The notes: generated from the letters alone by a model not told the origin. 29,771 nucleotides of DNA from a virus (IMGVR_UViG_3300036801_000251:1-29771); one strand, 5' to 3'. Shown: positions 19,268 through 28,047, numbered from the stretch's first letter. Translations and numbers: made by a program.

Positions 19268-20983
19268 ATGAGCGGGCCTACGCTGACGGTTTCTGATTTA
19301 ATCCATTCTGAGAAATATCGCGGACCAAACGAGGATTTCCGCGCCGCCATCAATCGGATTGCGGATGGCATGAAGGATTCCCCCGAACACTTCCACGCTC
19401 TTCGCGACATCTTGCTCGACATGCGTTTTCTGCCCGCAGGGCGTGTGCAGGCGGCCGTTGGCAGTTTGCGCAAGGTGACGCCGATCAATTGCTTCGTCGG
19501 CCGCGCCATCGAAGACTCCATGGACGGCATCATGCTTGCGGCGACCGAATGCGCGCAAACGCTGCGCATGGGCGGCGGCTGGGGAAGCGACTTTTCGACG
19601 ATCCGGCCCAAGGGCGATCTGATCAGGTCCCTGCAGTCAACATCGTCCGGGCCGATCAGCTTCATGGACGTATTCAATTCGGTGTGCGGCACGGTTTGCT
19701 CCGCCGGGCATCGGCGCGGCGCGATGATGGGGATCTTGCGTGTCGACCATCCCGATATCCTGGACTTCATTCACGCCAAGCGCGACCAGTCCAGTCTCAC
19801 CAATTTTAACATATCGGTCGCGGTTACCGACGAGTTCATGCATGCCGTCGAAGCCGACGCCGGCTTTGATCTCAAATTCGGCGGCCGGGTGCACTCCACG
19901 GTGCGCGCCGTCGATCTCTGGGCGGAAATCATGCGGTCGACGTGGGATTGGGCCGAGCCTGGCATCATCTTCATCGACGCAGTGAACAGGCTGAACAATC
20001 TGCGCTATTGCGAGACTATCGCCAGCACCAATCCGTGCGCAGAACAGCCACTGCCGCCATTCGGCGCCTGTCTACTCGGCTCCTTCAATCTGGTCCGTTA
20101 CATCCATCGCGACAGCAAGGGGCTTTATTTCGATGAAGATCAATTCAAAGGCGACATTGCCGCTGTGGTGCGTGGCATGGACAACGTCATCGATCTGGCG
20201 GTTTATCCGCTGCCGCAGCAAAAGCATGAGGAAATCCAGAAGCGGCGCATGGGGCTCGGCGTCACCGGGGCCGCAAACGCAATCGAAGTTCTCGGCGCGC
20301 CTTATGGCTCCCCGGAATTCCTAAAGGTGCTTCGTTCCATTCTGACGATATTGCGCGACACGGCCTATCGGACATCGGTGCGGCTGGCTGATGAAAAAGG
20401 CCGTTTCCCATTATTCGACGCTGAAAAATATCTACAAGGCAAATTCATTCAGACCCTGCCGGCGGACATCCGCGACGGCATCCGGCAATACGGCATCCGC
20501 AATTCGCATCTCACCTCGATTGCTCCGACCGGCACGATCTCGATCACCGCCGACAACATCTCATCCGGCATCGAGCCGGTTTTCGCCCACCAATATGACC
20601 GCACGCTGATCACTCCCGATGGGCCGAAAGTCTATCAGATGCAGGATTACGGCCTGGCGCGATTCGGCGTAAGGGGCCGCACCGCGCTGGAATGCACGGT
20701 TAACGACCATCTCGCCGTGCTTTGCGCGGCATCGCAGATGGTCGACAGCGCCGTCTCTAAAACCTGCAATGTCGGCCCGGATGTAACATGGGACGATTTC
20801 AAAAACGTCTATGCGGTGGCTTGGCGGGAGGGCGCCAAGAGCTGTTCTACTTTCCGAGCTGACGGCAAGCGCAGCGGGGTCCTCAAGGCGAAGGAGGACA
20901 ACAAGCAGGAGCCGATCGCCACCCTAAACGGCGGCGCCTGCCGCGTCGACTTGGCGACCGGACACAGAACTTGCGACGCCTGA
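19268..20983 (+). CDS. nrdJ: Adenosylcobalamin-dependent (class II) ribonucleotide reductase
   Basis: This 571-residue enzyme makes deoxyribonucleotides for phage replication using B12. Motifs: FLPAGRVQAA near the N-terminus, NCFV with the first redox Cys, GGGWGSDFSTIRP, and the active site STNPCAEQPLPPFGACLLGS with Cys257 and Glu259. QKRRMGLGVTG and SIAPTGTISI follow, and the C-terminal Cys pair is in GACRVDLATGHRTCD. It is shorter than many bacterial NrdJ enzymes, as usual for phage forms. The start at 19268 has AAGGA upstream; an in-frame GTG lies at 19262. No small NrdB-like subunit gene is present, consistent with class II. Confidence 0.93.
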   Translation: MSGPTLTVSDLIHSEKYRGPNEDFRAAINRIADGMKDSPEHFHALRDILLDMRFLPAGRVQAAVGSLRKVTPINCFVGRAIEDSMDGIMLAATECAQTLRMGGGWGSDFSTIRPKGDLIRSLQSTSSGPISFMDVFNSVCGTVCSAGHRRGAMMGILRVDHPDILDFIHAKRDQSSLTNFNISVAVTDEFMHAVEADAGFDLKFGGRVHSTVRAVDLWAEIMRSTWDWAEPGIIFIDAVNRLNNLRYCETIASTNPCAEQPLPPFGACLLGSFNLVRYIHRDSKGLYFDEDQFKGDIAAVVRGMDNVIDLAVYPLPQQKHEEIQKRRMGLGVTGAANAIEVLGAPYGSPEFLKVLRSILTILRDTAYRTSVRLADEKGRFPLFDAEKYLQGKFIQTLPADIRDGIRQYGIRNSHLTSIAPTGTISITADNISSGIEPVFAHQYDRTLITPDGPKVYQMQDYGLARFGVRGRTALECTVNDHLAVLCAASQMVDSAVSKTCNVGPDVTWDDFKNVYAVAWREGAKSCSTFRADGKRSGVLKAKEDNKQEPIATLNGGACRVDLATGHRTCDA

Positions 20984-20990
20984 GGCTCCG

Positions 20991-21473
20991 ATGCGGCGCA
21001 GAGCTTCCTATGCTCAGAAGACCGATGAATTCCTCGCTTTGTGCCGAGCCGGGACGCCGCGCGATCTGATCGCGGCGCGGCTTGGCCTGACGGTTAAGCA
21101 GATCAACAACTTGCATCAATGGCTAGAGAGGATCGGGCGCTGTCCCCGCCGGCTCGGCTATGCGGCGCGGCCGCGCAAGCGGCAAATTTCCATCCTGGAG
21201 GGCCGACAAGCCGAGATCGGCGATCTGCTCCGGACCGGCCACAGCCTGCGCGGCATCGCCAGACAGATCGGCTCGACGCCGGGCGCCGTCGCCGGTTTCG
21301 TGGACCGCCGCAATCTGAAGCCGAAGAGGCCGAAGCGTTTGGACAGGGCGGACGCAGCCGTAGCGGAAAGCATCAGCCTGCCGGCGCTGCCGCCAGTTCC
21401 GGACGGCGCGATCGATATCGCCGATCTCAGGGCCGGGGCTTGGATGCAGAGGGCGATGGAGGACGTGGCGTGA
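20991..21473 (+). CDS. Two-HTH DNA-binding protein
   Basis: This 160-residue basic protein has two helix-turn-helix-like segments: FLALCRAGTPRDLIAARLGL then TVKQINNLHQWLERI (about 14-48), and IGDLLRTGHSLRGIARQIGS then TPGAVAGFVDRRNL (about 75-108). A flexible C-terminus follows. It resembles resolvase-type or GcrA-like HTH repeats without a catalytic domain. It overlaps the next gene by four bases (GTGA). It may regulate the replication genes; the target is unknown. Confidence 0.65.
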   Translation: MRRRASYAQKTDEFLALCRAGTPRDLIAARLGLTVKQINNLHQWLERIGRCPRRLGYAARPRKRQISILEGRQAEIGDLLRTGHSLRGIARQIGSTPGAVAGFVDRRNLKPKRPKRLDRADAAVAESISLPALPPVPDGAIDIADLRAGAWMQRAMEDVA

Positions 21474-22237
21474 GACCGGATCCGGGAAAATATCTCAAAG
21501 AGTCCGATCTCTGCCGGGACTTCATCGATGTTGTTGCCAAGGAAGGCGACTGGGTCTGCTATCCGGAGACAGCTGGCTTCGACATCCTGCTCAGACGCAA
21601 AGCCGACGACATCCAGATCGGCGTCGAGGCCAAGCTCAAGCTCAACGGTAAGGTGGTCGCGCAAGCATTGCCGGAGCATATCCGATTAATCCATGATTTC
21701 AGGGGGCCGGATTATCGGGCCGTCCTGGTGCCGGAATATGCGACATCAGATCTCGCCCCAATTTGCGAGGCGCTCGGCATCACCGTTATTGTGGTCAGAC
21801 GGCAATTCCTGACCGATAAATGGAATAGTCCGATCTGGCCGCCGCTGCCGAAACCAGGGCAATGGTACGCCTATGGCGGAGAAGGGGACTGGTTCGATTG
21901 GTGTCCTTCGGAGCGTTGTCGGCTTCCGGATTATGTCCCCGATGTCCGCGCCGGCGACAGCGCGCCGGTAAAGCTTTCCGATTGGAAAATCAGAGCCATC
22001 AAGCTCAGCATCTTACTTGATCAGCGCCCGGTGACCCGGCGCGATTTCAAGGCGCTAGGCCTGTCGCCATCCCGCTGGACCGATCCTTACGCCGGCTGGC
22101 TGGTCAAATCGGATCGCGGCTATATGCGCGGCAAGCATTGCCCTGATTTCCGGGCGCAGCACCCGAAAAACTACGCCGAGATCGAGGCCGATAAGCCGAA
22201 ATGGGCGGCTCTGTTCCCGAAGGAGCTGGCGCTATGA
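21470..22237 (+). CDS. PD-(D/E)XK nuclease-like protein
   Basis: This 255-residue protein begins MRPDPGKYLKESDLCRDFID. It contains ETAGFDILLRRKADDIQIGV then EAKLKLNGKVV (about 32-62), which gives the Asp...Glu-x-Lys arrangement of PD-(D/E)XK nucleases (GFDILL, then VEAKLKL). A beta strand (DYRAVLVPEYA) and a C-terminal winged-helix-like part (RPVTRRDFKALGLSPSRWTD) follow. The start is GTG at 21470, overlapping the previous stop codon; the open frame begins at 21119 only by reading through that gene. It may act as a replication or recombination endonuclease beside SSB. No precise family is assigned. Confidence 0.7.
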   Translation: MRPDPGKYLKESDLCRDFIDVVAKEGDWVCYPETAGFDILLRRKADDIQIGVEAKLKLNGKVVAQALPEHIRLIHDFRGPDYRAVLVPEYATSDLAPICEALGITVIVVRRQFLTDKWNSPIWPPLPKPGQWYAYGGEGDWFDWCPSERCRLPDYVPDVRAGDSAPVKLSDWKIRAIKLSILLDQRPVTRRDFKALGLSPSRWTDPYAGWLVKSDRGYMRGKHCPDFRAQHPKNYAEIEADKPKWAALFPKELAL

Positions 22238-22653
22238 AAGGCGTCCACTGCGCTTTCCAGGGCCGTCTCGGCCGCGACGCCGAGATCAAGACGGCGCGCG
22301 CCTCGGGCCGGCAATTCGTGGCGATGTCCGTGATCGAGGGCGAGGATGACGACGTCCAGTGGCTCAATGTCGTCGCCTGGTCGGAGAGCATCGCCGAGAT
22401 CGCCGCGCATCTGATCAAGGGCGCCGAGGTCTATGTCGAAGGCAAGCTGAAGCTCAAGACCTGGGACAGCGCCGAAGGACAGACACGCCACGGATTATCG
22501 GTGTCCGCTTCTCTCGTCCAGCCCATGGCGCTCATTGGCCGGGCCAGGCCGAAGAAGCCGAGGGCGGCCGGTAAGCCGAAAGTCGATCCCCAGGCGCCGA
22601 TCGAATTCGCCGATGGGACCGACGCCTCCAAGGGCGACGCTCTGCCGTTTTGA
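22234..22653 (+). CDS. ssb: Single-stranded DNA-binding protein
   Basis: This 139-residue OB-fold protein begins MKGVHCAFQGRLGRDAEIKT. QFVAMSVIEGEDDDVQWLNV then VAWSESIAEIA matches the SSB core, and KGAEVYVEGKLKLKTW the last strand region. A basic linker leads to the C-terminal DALPF, an imperfect version of the DDIPF tip that recruits replication partners. The ATG at 22234 overlaps the upstream stop codon (ATGA). Confidence 0.9.
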   Translation: MKGVHCAFQGRLGRDAEIKTARASGRQFVAMSVIEGEDDDVQWLNVVAWSESIAEIAAHLIKGAEVYVEGKLKLKTWDSAEGQTRHGLSVSASLVQPMALIGRARPKKPRAAGKPKVDPQAPIEFADGTDASKGDALPF

Positions 22654-22667
22654 GATAAAGGTGTTCC

Positions 22668-23732
22668 GTGCGCGTACTAAAGCCCTTGGCGATCGATCTC
22701 TTCTGCGGCCTTGGTGGCTGGACCGAAGGCTTGCTCGCCGAAGGTTATGACGTGATCGGCTTCGACATCGAGCGGCACGAATATGGCGATCACCGCTATC
22801 CCGCGCAGCTCGTCGTCCAGGACGTGCTTACGCTGCATGGCTCGCAGTTCCGGTCGGCCGATCTGATCGTCGCGTCGCCGCCATGCCAGGCCTATTCCTA
22901 CATGGCGATGCCGTGGAAGAAGGCGAAGGCGAAGGCTTCAACGATTCGCGCCGATGAGACGGGGACGAAGCTTGCCGATCTGAATCGTCTGTTCGATGCC
23001 TGCTTCCGCATTCAGCGGGAAGCCACCGAGGCTGCGGGACGCCACATCCCGTTGATCGTCGAGAACGTAAAAGGCGCCCAGCCCTGGGTCGGGCGGGCAC
23101 GCTGGAACTTCGGCAGCTTTTACCTTTGGGGCGATGTCCCGGCGTTGATGCCGATCACGAGCAGGGCCGTCAAGGTAAATGGCTTCCGCTTCGACGGCAG
23201 TGGCGGGAGTTTTCAGACCGCATCCGTCGAAGCGACGGGGCATAAGTCTGTCGGCATGAACTGGAGCGATCCGACGCTGCGGGGCCAGGACTTTACCCGC
23301 GTCGCTGGCGATCAGGCCATCAAAAACGCCGGGCATTTGAACAAAAGGGACGGGCACAGCCATACCCGCCATCTGACCAATCCGGCTGAGCACGACGGCG
23401 TGAAGCACAAGGACAACGGCGGCAGTTGGTTCAATGTCGCCCATAACACGACCAGCGGCAAGGGATGCAATCCGGACGGACGCAAGAACCCCGGCATTGA
23501 GCTTGGCGACATCGGGTTCAATGTGGCATCCGCGCACAAGTTCGGACACATGGTCGAAGGCGTGAAGATCAAGCGCAGCGAGAAAGACAAGCGCGACCAC
23601 ATCGGCACGAAGCGCAAATTCGCGTCAGCAATGATCGCGAAAATTCCGCTGCCGCTAAGCCGTTATATTGCTGCAATCTATCGCTCCGAGCCGACCGGCC
23701 GCGCCATTCTCGCCAACGAAGCGCGAGGCTAG
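22668..23732 (+). CDS. DNA cytosine-5 methyltransferase-like protein
   Basis: This 354-residue protein has class I methyltransferase motif I (AIDLFCGLGGWTEG, Asp10-Glu20), the catalytic loop ASPPCQAYS with Cys73, and ENV at 132-134. These are motifs I, IV and VI of C5-cytosine methyltransferases. The region where the target-recognition domain should lie (about 150-310) is rich in His, Asn and Gly. The C-terminal RKFASAMIAKIPLPLSRYIA is like motifs IX-X. It probably protects phage DNA from restriction. The start is GTG at 22668 with AAAGG upstream. No partner restriction gene is visible. Confidence 0.88.
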   Translation: MRVLKPLAIDLFCGLGGWTEGLLAEGYDVIGFDIERHEYGDHRYPAQLVVQDVLTLHGSQFRSADLIVASPPCQAYSYMAMPWKKAKAKASTIRADETGTKLADLNRLFDACFRIQREATEAAGRHIPLIVENVKGAQPWVGRARWNFGSFYLWGDVPALMPITSRAVKVNGFRFDGSGGSFQTASVEATGHKSVGMNWSDPTLRGQDFTRVAGDQAIKNAGHLNKRDGHSHTRHLTNPAEHDGVKHKDNGGSWFNVAHNTTSGKGCNPDGRKNPGIELGDIGFNVASAHKFGHMVEGVKIKRSEKDKRDHIGTKRKFASAMIAKIPLPLSRYIAAIYRSEPTGRAILANEARG

Positions 23733-23735
23733 CCC

Positions 23736-26303
23736 ATGGAGCGCGCCGAGAAATACGGGCAGGCCGCCCTTGACAGCGCCTGCGCGGCTATTTCGACGGC
23801 GCAAACCGGCGTCCGCAACCAAGTCCTGAACTCTGAAAGCTACGGCATCGGCCAGCTCGTCGGCGCCGGCGTGATCGGTGTCGGCGACGCCCGCCTCGCA
23901 TTGCTGGGCGCGGCCAAGCTCTGCGGCATCGATCGACATGCAGCCGAGGCGACCGTCGAGTCCGGTCTGAAGGGCGGCATGCAGACCCCGCGTCAGCTCA
24001 ATGGCTCCAGCAATTACGCGCCATTGCCGGCGCAGCCCGCACCGCAAAGACAGAAGTCGACCGAAGACCGGGCCAGAGAGTTCTATCGCGCCGGCGTCCC
24101 CATAGCCAACACTCTTGCGGAACGCTATCTGCGCGAGCACCGCGGCATTGATGGTCCGCTGCCGCAGCATTTCCGTTTCCATCCCGGCATCTGGCACAAA
24201 GAAGCCGCCGCGTCCCTGCCGGCGATGCTCGCCCCGATCACCCGCACCGATGAAACTGCGGGCCGCATCGGCGCCGTCCATGTCACGTTCCTCGATCCCA
24301 GCACCGGCGCCAAGGCGCAGGTCTCGCCGGCGAAGAAGATGTTTGGATCCTGCAAGGGCGGCGCGATTTGGCTTGGCGAGTTCGCCGCTCACATGCTCTG
24401 CGCCGAGGGCATCGAGAAGGGCCTCGCCTGCCAGGCCGCCACCGGCATCCCGTGCGCGGTCGGTCTCTCGGCGACACTGCTACCGTCGATCGTCTGGCCG
24501 CGCGGGACCACGGGGGTCACCCTGTGCGCCGATCCGAACGGCGCCGGCGAAGCCGCCATCCACAAGGCCGCGAAGGCGATGGCGGAAGACGGCATCGCAC
24601 TCGATCTGCTCTATCCGCCGCTCGCCGGCAAGGATTGGGACGAGACGCCTGCTGATTATATCCGGGCGGCCGTTGCGATCGCCAAGCCATGGTCGCCGCC
24701 GAAGGCCCGGCCGAAGCGGGAACGCAAGCCGGAGACGGCGTCCGCAGGTGGATCATCGGGCGGGGCGTGGACCAGCGGTTGCCGTCCCCTGATCCAGATC
24801 GCCGCCGGCGAGCTCGCACGCATCGTCGATGAGGCGGAAGCCTATCTGATCGACGCCAAAGTGCCGTTCTATCGGCGCGGCAGCCGGTTGGTGCGCCCTG
24901 TAATCGAGACGGTGTCAGCATCGGACGAGCGGCAAACACAGATCCCGCGCCTGGCCATGGTCGACGATGTCTATATGCGTCTGGCCCTCGCCCGTCATAT
25001 CCAATGGGAGAAATTCGATGGGCGCGTCGGCGATTGGGTCCGGGCCGACCCATCGAAGGACATCTCCTCGATCCTCAATGCGCGCTACGGCGACTGGGGC
25101 TTTCCCAGCGTCTGCGGCATCATCGGCGCCCCGACGATCCGCCGCGACGGCAGTATGATCATTGAGCCCGGCTATGACGCCCGAACGGGCTTGATTCTGA
25201 TCAATCCGCCTGAGCTGCCGGAAATCGTCGAGAAGCCGACACGCGAGGATGCGCTCGACGCCATCGCTTTGTTGAACGAGCTGCTCGCCGAGTTCCCCTT
25301 CGTCGGCCCCGGCAGCCGCGCCGTGGCGCTCTCGGCGCTGATCACCCCGGTCGTCAGAGCCGCGATGAGCGCGGCGCCGATGCACGTCACCACGGCCCCG
25401 CAGGCCGGAACCGGCAAGAGCTATATTTTCGATATCGCCGCCGCGATCGCGCTGGGACAGGTCTGTCCCGTCATCGCCGCCGGCAAGACCGAGGAGGAGA
25501 TGGAAAAACGTCTCGGCGCCGCTCTGATGGCCGGCCAGCCACTGATCTCCATCGATAACGTCAATGGCGAGCTCGGCGGCGATCTGCTCTGCCAGGCGAT
25601 CGAGCGCCCACTGATCACGCCACGCATTCTCGGCAAGTCGGAGATCGGGCAGGTCCAGAACCGGGCGACGTTCTTCGCCACCGGCAACAATCTTGTCCTG
25701 CTCGACGACATGACGCGGCGCGCGGTGATCTGTGCAATGGACAGCGGCGAGGAACGCCCCGAGCTTCGCGTCTTCGGAACCAAACCGGTACACGCCGTTC
25801 TGGCCGAGCGCGGACCTTACATCGCCGCATGCCTGACGATCGTTCGCGCCTACCACTTTGCCGGGCGCCCAGGTCGCCTTGCACCGCTGGCATCCTTCGA
25901 GGATTGGTCGGATATGGTGCGCTCCGCACTGGTCTGGCTGGGTGAAGACGACCCGATTGTCACCATGGAAAAGGCGCGCGACAACGATCCGACGCGCGTC
26001 AGCTTCGTCGGATTGGTGCACGCCTGGGCTGTGGAGATCGGGACCGGGCGCAACTATGAGATGACGGCGGCGGAGCTGATCAAGGCCGCCGGTGACGGTC
26101 AGGCCGGTGTGTTCAGATGTCCGCAACTCAGGGAATGTCTACACGACATTATCCCAGAAAAACGATTGAATTCCAAGAGCTTAGGACGGTGGCTGGTGCG
26201 ACAAGAGAACAAAGTCAGCGATGGGCTGAAACTGAGAAAAATGGCTGATTCGAAGAACGGACACCGGTTCTTTTTGGACGATCCGACGAGGCGACTCCTC
26301 TGA
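23736..26303 (+). CDS. Phage replication protein: Toprim primase-like plus AAA+ helicase-like domains
   Basis: This 855-residue multidomain protein has an N-terminal part (about 1-330) with the Toprim pattern of primases: AEGIEKGLACQAATGIPCAV with the conserved Glu, then GVTLCADPNGAGEAAIHKAA with the Asp. A central region (about 350-540) follows. The C-terminal AAA+ domain has Walker A APQAGTGKS at 554-562 and Walker B LISIDNV at 603-609, then FFATGNNLVLLDDMTRRAV. It should unwind and prime DNA at the phage origin. It is followed by a terminator-like hairpin at 26315-26332. The start at 23736 lies three bases after the methyltransferase stop codon. Confidence 0.87.
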   Translation: MERAEKYGQAALDSACAAISTAQTGVRNQVLNSESYGIGQLVGAGVIGVGDARLALLGAAKLCGIDRHAAEATVESGLKGGMQTPRQLNGSSNYAPLPAQPAPQRQKSTEDRAREFYRAGVPIANTLAERYLREHRGIDGPLPQHFRFHPGIWHKEAAASLPAMLAPITRTDETAGRIGAVHVTFLDPSTGAKAQVSPAKKMFGSCKGGAIWLGEFAAHMLCAEGIEKGLACQAATGIPCAVGLSATLLPSIVWPRGTTGVTLCADPNGAGEAAIHKAAKAMAEDGIALDLLYPPLAGKDWDETPADYIRAAVAIAKPWSPPKARPKRERKPETASAGGSSGGAWTSGCRPLIQIAAGELARIVDEAEAYLIDAKVPFYRRGSRLVRPVIETVSASDERQTQIPRLAMVDDVYMRLALARHIQWEKFDGRVGDWVRADPSKDISSILNARYGDWGFPSVCGIIGAPTIRRDGSMIIEPGYDARTGLILINPPELPEIVEKPTREDALDAIALLNELLAEFPFVGPGSRAVALSALITPVVRAAMSAAPMHVTTAPQAGTGKSYIFDIAAAIALGQVCPVIAAGKTEEEMEKRLGAALMAGQPLISIDNVNGELGGDLLCQAIERPLITPRILGKSEIGQVQNRATFFATGNNLVLLDDMTRRAVICAMDSGEERPELRVFGTKPVHAVLAERGPYIAACLTIVRAYHFAGRPGRLAPLASFEDWSDMVRSALVWLGEDDPIVTMEKARDNDPTRVSFVGLVHAWAVEIGTGRNYEMTAAELIKAAGDGQAGVFRCPQLRECLHDIIPEKRLNSKSLGRWLVRQENKVSDGLKLRKMADSKNGHRFFLDDPTRRLL

Positions 26304-26314
26304 GGGGGTTTATG

Positions 26315-26332
26315 GGGAAACAGGGGTTTCCC
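26315..26332 (+). terminator. Terminator-like hairpin after the replication gene
   Basis: GGGAAAC (26315-26321) and GTTTCCC (26326-26332) form a 7-bp stem with an AGGG loop, followed by TTATTACT. The T-run is short, so termination would be partial. Confidence 0.45.
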
Positions 26333-26356
26333 TTATTACTCGTGTAGAAAGTGTCA

Positions 26357-26368
26357 ATTGTATACAAT
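26357..26368. promoter_or_regulatory. Palindrome upstream of the gene at 26377
   Basis: ATTGTATACAAT is a perfect 12-bp palindrome ending nine bases before the start codon. It may be an operator or part of a -10 region. It is unrelated to the TGCAC-type operators. Confidence 0.4.
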
Positions 26369-26376
26369 GGTAATGA

Positions 26377-27018
26377 ATGTCTGACAGTTTCATAGGTGCG
26401 GGTGTAGCAAACCACGCAAACCCCAGAAACCTCACGGCATCGAAAAAGCCGATTTCCGTGTTCGATCTGACGATCTGGGCGTACCGGATACAGATGGTGC
26501 AGTATGAGGTCGACAGGCATGCTGAATTCCTGCCCGGTCGGAATGACAGAAATTGGATCGACGACCTCCTCGGCGTCCGGCGCGGTTATGATGGCAGGGG
26601 CTGCATCAATGGCGCCGGCACATCCGCCGCCCTGGCTGCTCATGTCGTTCACGCCCATGTCAGGCAGCGTTCCAGCATAGCCCAGCGCCTGATCGTCAAG
26701 GCTGGCTCTACAGCGATACCGCCGAACTGGAATCCCATCGTTCCTGGGTTTCGTATCGTGCCGTCGCGGAAGGCGGGTGGCGGAGAGATCCGAATGATAT
26801 GGAACAAACATCGGCATGCGATCGGATGTCTGATCGAATATCAGGGCACCCCGCCGGCGATCGCGGACGCCATTCGTGACGAGGCCAGGGGCCACTACCT
26901 GACCTGGTGGGAGGGCTTGGCCAGCTTGAAGTCGGCGTTTCGCGTCGACCCACGTCTGGCCTGCTTCGAAGTGTCTGGAATCGGCGCCTTACGTGAGCCA
27001 TGGAAGATCGGCGCTTGA
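26377..27018 (+). CDS. Hypothetical phage protein
   Basis: This 213-residue protein contains SVFDLTIWAYRIQMVQYEVD then RHAEFLPGRNDRNW, a Gly/Ala-rich segment (GCINGAGTSAALAAHVVHAH), and a C-terminal HYLTWWEGLASLKSAFRVDP. It could be a structural or DNA-packaging accessory given its place before the terminases. I recognise no family. The opposite strand also has a long open frame, but this strand matches the direction and composition of its neighbours. Confidence 0.6.
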   Translation: MSDSFIGAGVANHANPRNLTASKKPISVFDLTIWAYRIQMVQYEVDRHAEFLPGRNDRNWIDDLLGVRRGYDGRGCINGAGTSAALAAHVVHAHVRQRSSIAQRLIVKAGSTAIPPNWNPIVPGFRIVPSRKAGGGEIRMIWNKHRHAIGCLIEYQGTPPAIADAIRDEARGHYLTWWEGLASLKSAFRVDPRLACFEVSGIGALREPWKIGA

Positions 27019-27106
27019 CAAAAAGCGAAAATTCAAAAATCATTCCGGTAGATTGCGGTATGGCTCCAGAAATGTTTGAGCCGCAAACAGGGAATGCGCG
27101 GTCGAG

Positions 27107-27121
27107 TGCACAATCTGTGCA
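27107..27121. promoter_or_regulatory. Operator TGCAC-N5-GTGCA (right arm)
   Basis: GTGCACAATCTGTGCAC (27106-27122) contains a perfect TGCAC-N5-GTGCA dyad, just upstream of a predicted rightward promoter. Confidence 0.6.
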
Positions 27122-27129
27122 CTTAGAAA

Positions 27130-27158
27130 TTGCCAGACCGGCAATGGCTGCTTACATA
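27130..27158 (+). promoter_or_regulatory. Predicted rightward promoter for the terminase region
   Basis: -35 TTGCCA (27130-27135) and -10 TACATA (27153-27158) are 17 bp apart, next to the operator at 27107-27121. It would run toward the genes at 27423 and 28048. Confidence 0.4.
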
Positions 27159-27194
27159 GGAATGGATCAAGCTAGGTCTTGGCTTGATTCGAGT

Positions 27195-27289
27195 TGGAGA
27201 CGGTCGGACTTGAACCGACGGGCGCTACTTCGCAAGGGAGCCTCCCGCGAACCTGCCGTCCCCACAATGGAGCCGCGACGGATCGACTC
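27195..27289 (-). tRNA. tRNA-like element, probably degenerate
   Basis: On the minus strand the 3' part is a textbook T arm: GTCGG-TTCAAGT-CCGAC with the B-box GGTTCAAGTCC, followed by CGTCTCC and a discriminator A. The 5' end GGAGTCG pairs with CGTCTCC at six of seven positions (one T-T mismatch). The middle 60 bases do not give a normal D arm or an anticodon loop with T33. They fold as CCGTC/GACGG and TTCGC..GCGAA hairpins. No CCA is encoded. It could be a decayed class II tRNA or a tRNA fragment left by integration. Confidence 0.35.
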
Positions 27290-27422
27290 CAAAGGCACCC
27301 ACCGCTAGGTCGGGTACGCCAGCCAGACGCCACGAAGAGATGGCGGGGAGAATCACTTGCTGGTGGCTCCCCTCCGTCGAATCTGGCAACGGGAAGATAG
27401 CTGCTTCGCAGCGGGATTGACC

Positions 27423-27593
27423 ATGCCTAAGTCACAAGAGGCACAAGAAAATCCGCCCACAGCGGATGATTGCGGAGATCGCAAGGACGCAACCGATCGT
27501 GGCGATGCGATCCTGAAACGCATGCTGAAGACACCGCCCAAGCAGCACAAGGACATGAAGAAGAGCAAACGCCCAAAATCGAAGGGCGCTTAA
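27423..27593 (+). CDS. Small charged hypothetical protein
   Basis: This 56-residue protein starts MPKSQEAQENPPTADDCGDR. Its DAILKRMLKTPPKQHKDMKK segment is a pattern I associate with short proteins common in Rhizobiales genomes and their mobile elements. The second half is strongly basic. The start at 27423 is preferred to the opening at 27357 because the extra residues come from the tRNA-flanking DNA. Function unknown. Confidence 0.6.
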   Translation: MPKSQEAQENPPTADDCGDRKDATDRGDAILKRMLKTPPKQHKDMKKSKRPKSKGA

Positions 27594-27638
27594 CCTGATC
27601 GTCCGCGCATTTTTCTGAGAAAGCGCCTCGCTTTCTGC

Positions 27639-28031
27639 TTAAGCGTGCGCGGCTTCGTCAGTCCGCCGATAGGTCAGGCGCTTGCCTACCGCGCCTTGCA
27701 GCACGAGATTGGCGCGCTCGAAATCGTCAAAGCCGAGCTTGACGCGAGTGTTCCAGCGGAATGCGAATTCATCGGCATAACGTTGAAGGTGCTTTTCGGA
27801 AACCGAATGAAAGGTTCCGTACACGCCGCGCTTCAGGATGGCGAAAAAGCTCTCGGCGGTGTTCGTATGCCAGAACGTGCCGCGCACATATTCGTCGGCT
27901 GAATGATTGACCGATCCGTGACCGGAGAATTCCTTGCCGACGCCCTTATAGGCTTGGGCTTCATCGGTCATCAGATAGGACTTGCGATTGGCCTGAGTGA
28001 CCAGCGTCTTGCGCAGCGACAAATGATCCAT
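27639..28031 (-). pseudogene. C-terminal fragment of an ISXO2/IS1595-type transposase
   Basis: About 130 residues match the C-terminal part of the ISXO2-like DDE domain: SYLMTDEAQAYKGVGKEFSG, then HTNTAESFFAILKRGVYGTF and HLQRYADEFAFRWNTR. The Asp of LMTDEA and the Glu of TAESFF are present. The N-terminal zinc ribbon and the first catalytic Asp are missing. The fragment stops where the terminase gene begins on the other strand (28048). No inverted repeats or target duplication are seen, so it is an inactive remnant. The open frame to 28064 is not all transposase. Confidence 0.8.
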
Positions 28032-28047
28032 TAAACCACAATGACAG

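Larger units (their letters stand above)
27019..27422. other. Gene-poor region before the late genes
   Basis: There is no convincing coding sequence. It holds an operator (27107-27121), a predicted promoter (27130-27158), a 7-bp hairpin ATCAAGC/GCTTGAT (27166-27188) and a tRNA-like segment (27195-27289). Nothing is recognised from about 27300 to 27422 beyond a short hairpin GCTGC-TTC-GCAGC (27400-27412). Confidence 0.6.

Noticed and set aside
26215-26895. 226-codon minus-strand frame
   Set aside because: It opposes the rightward genes, overlaps the end of the replication gene and has an Arg-rich, motif-free composition.
27194-27400. Open frame starting METVGLEPTGATSQ on the plus strand
   Set aside because: VGLEPT-type peptides are a known artefact of translating the antisense of a tRNA T arm, which is present here.
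27618-27636. AGAAAGCG/CGCTTTCT hairpin as a terminator
   Set aside because: The stem is perfect, but no T-run follows on either strand; the T-run at 27610 is on the wrong side.
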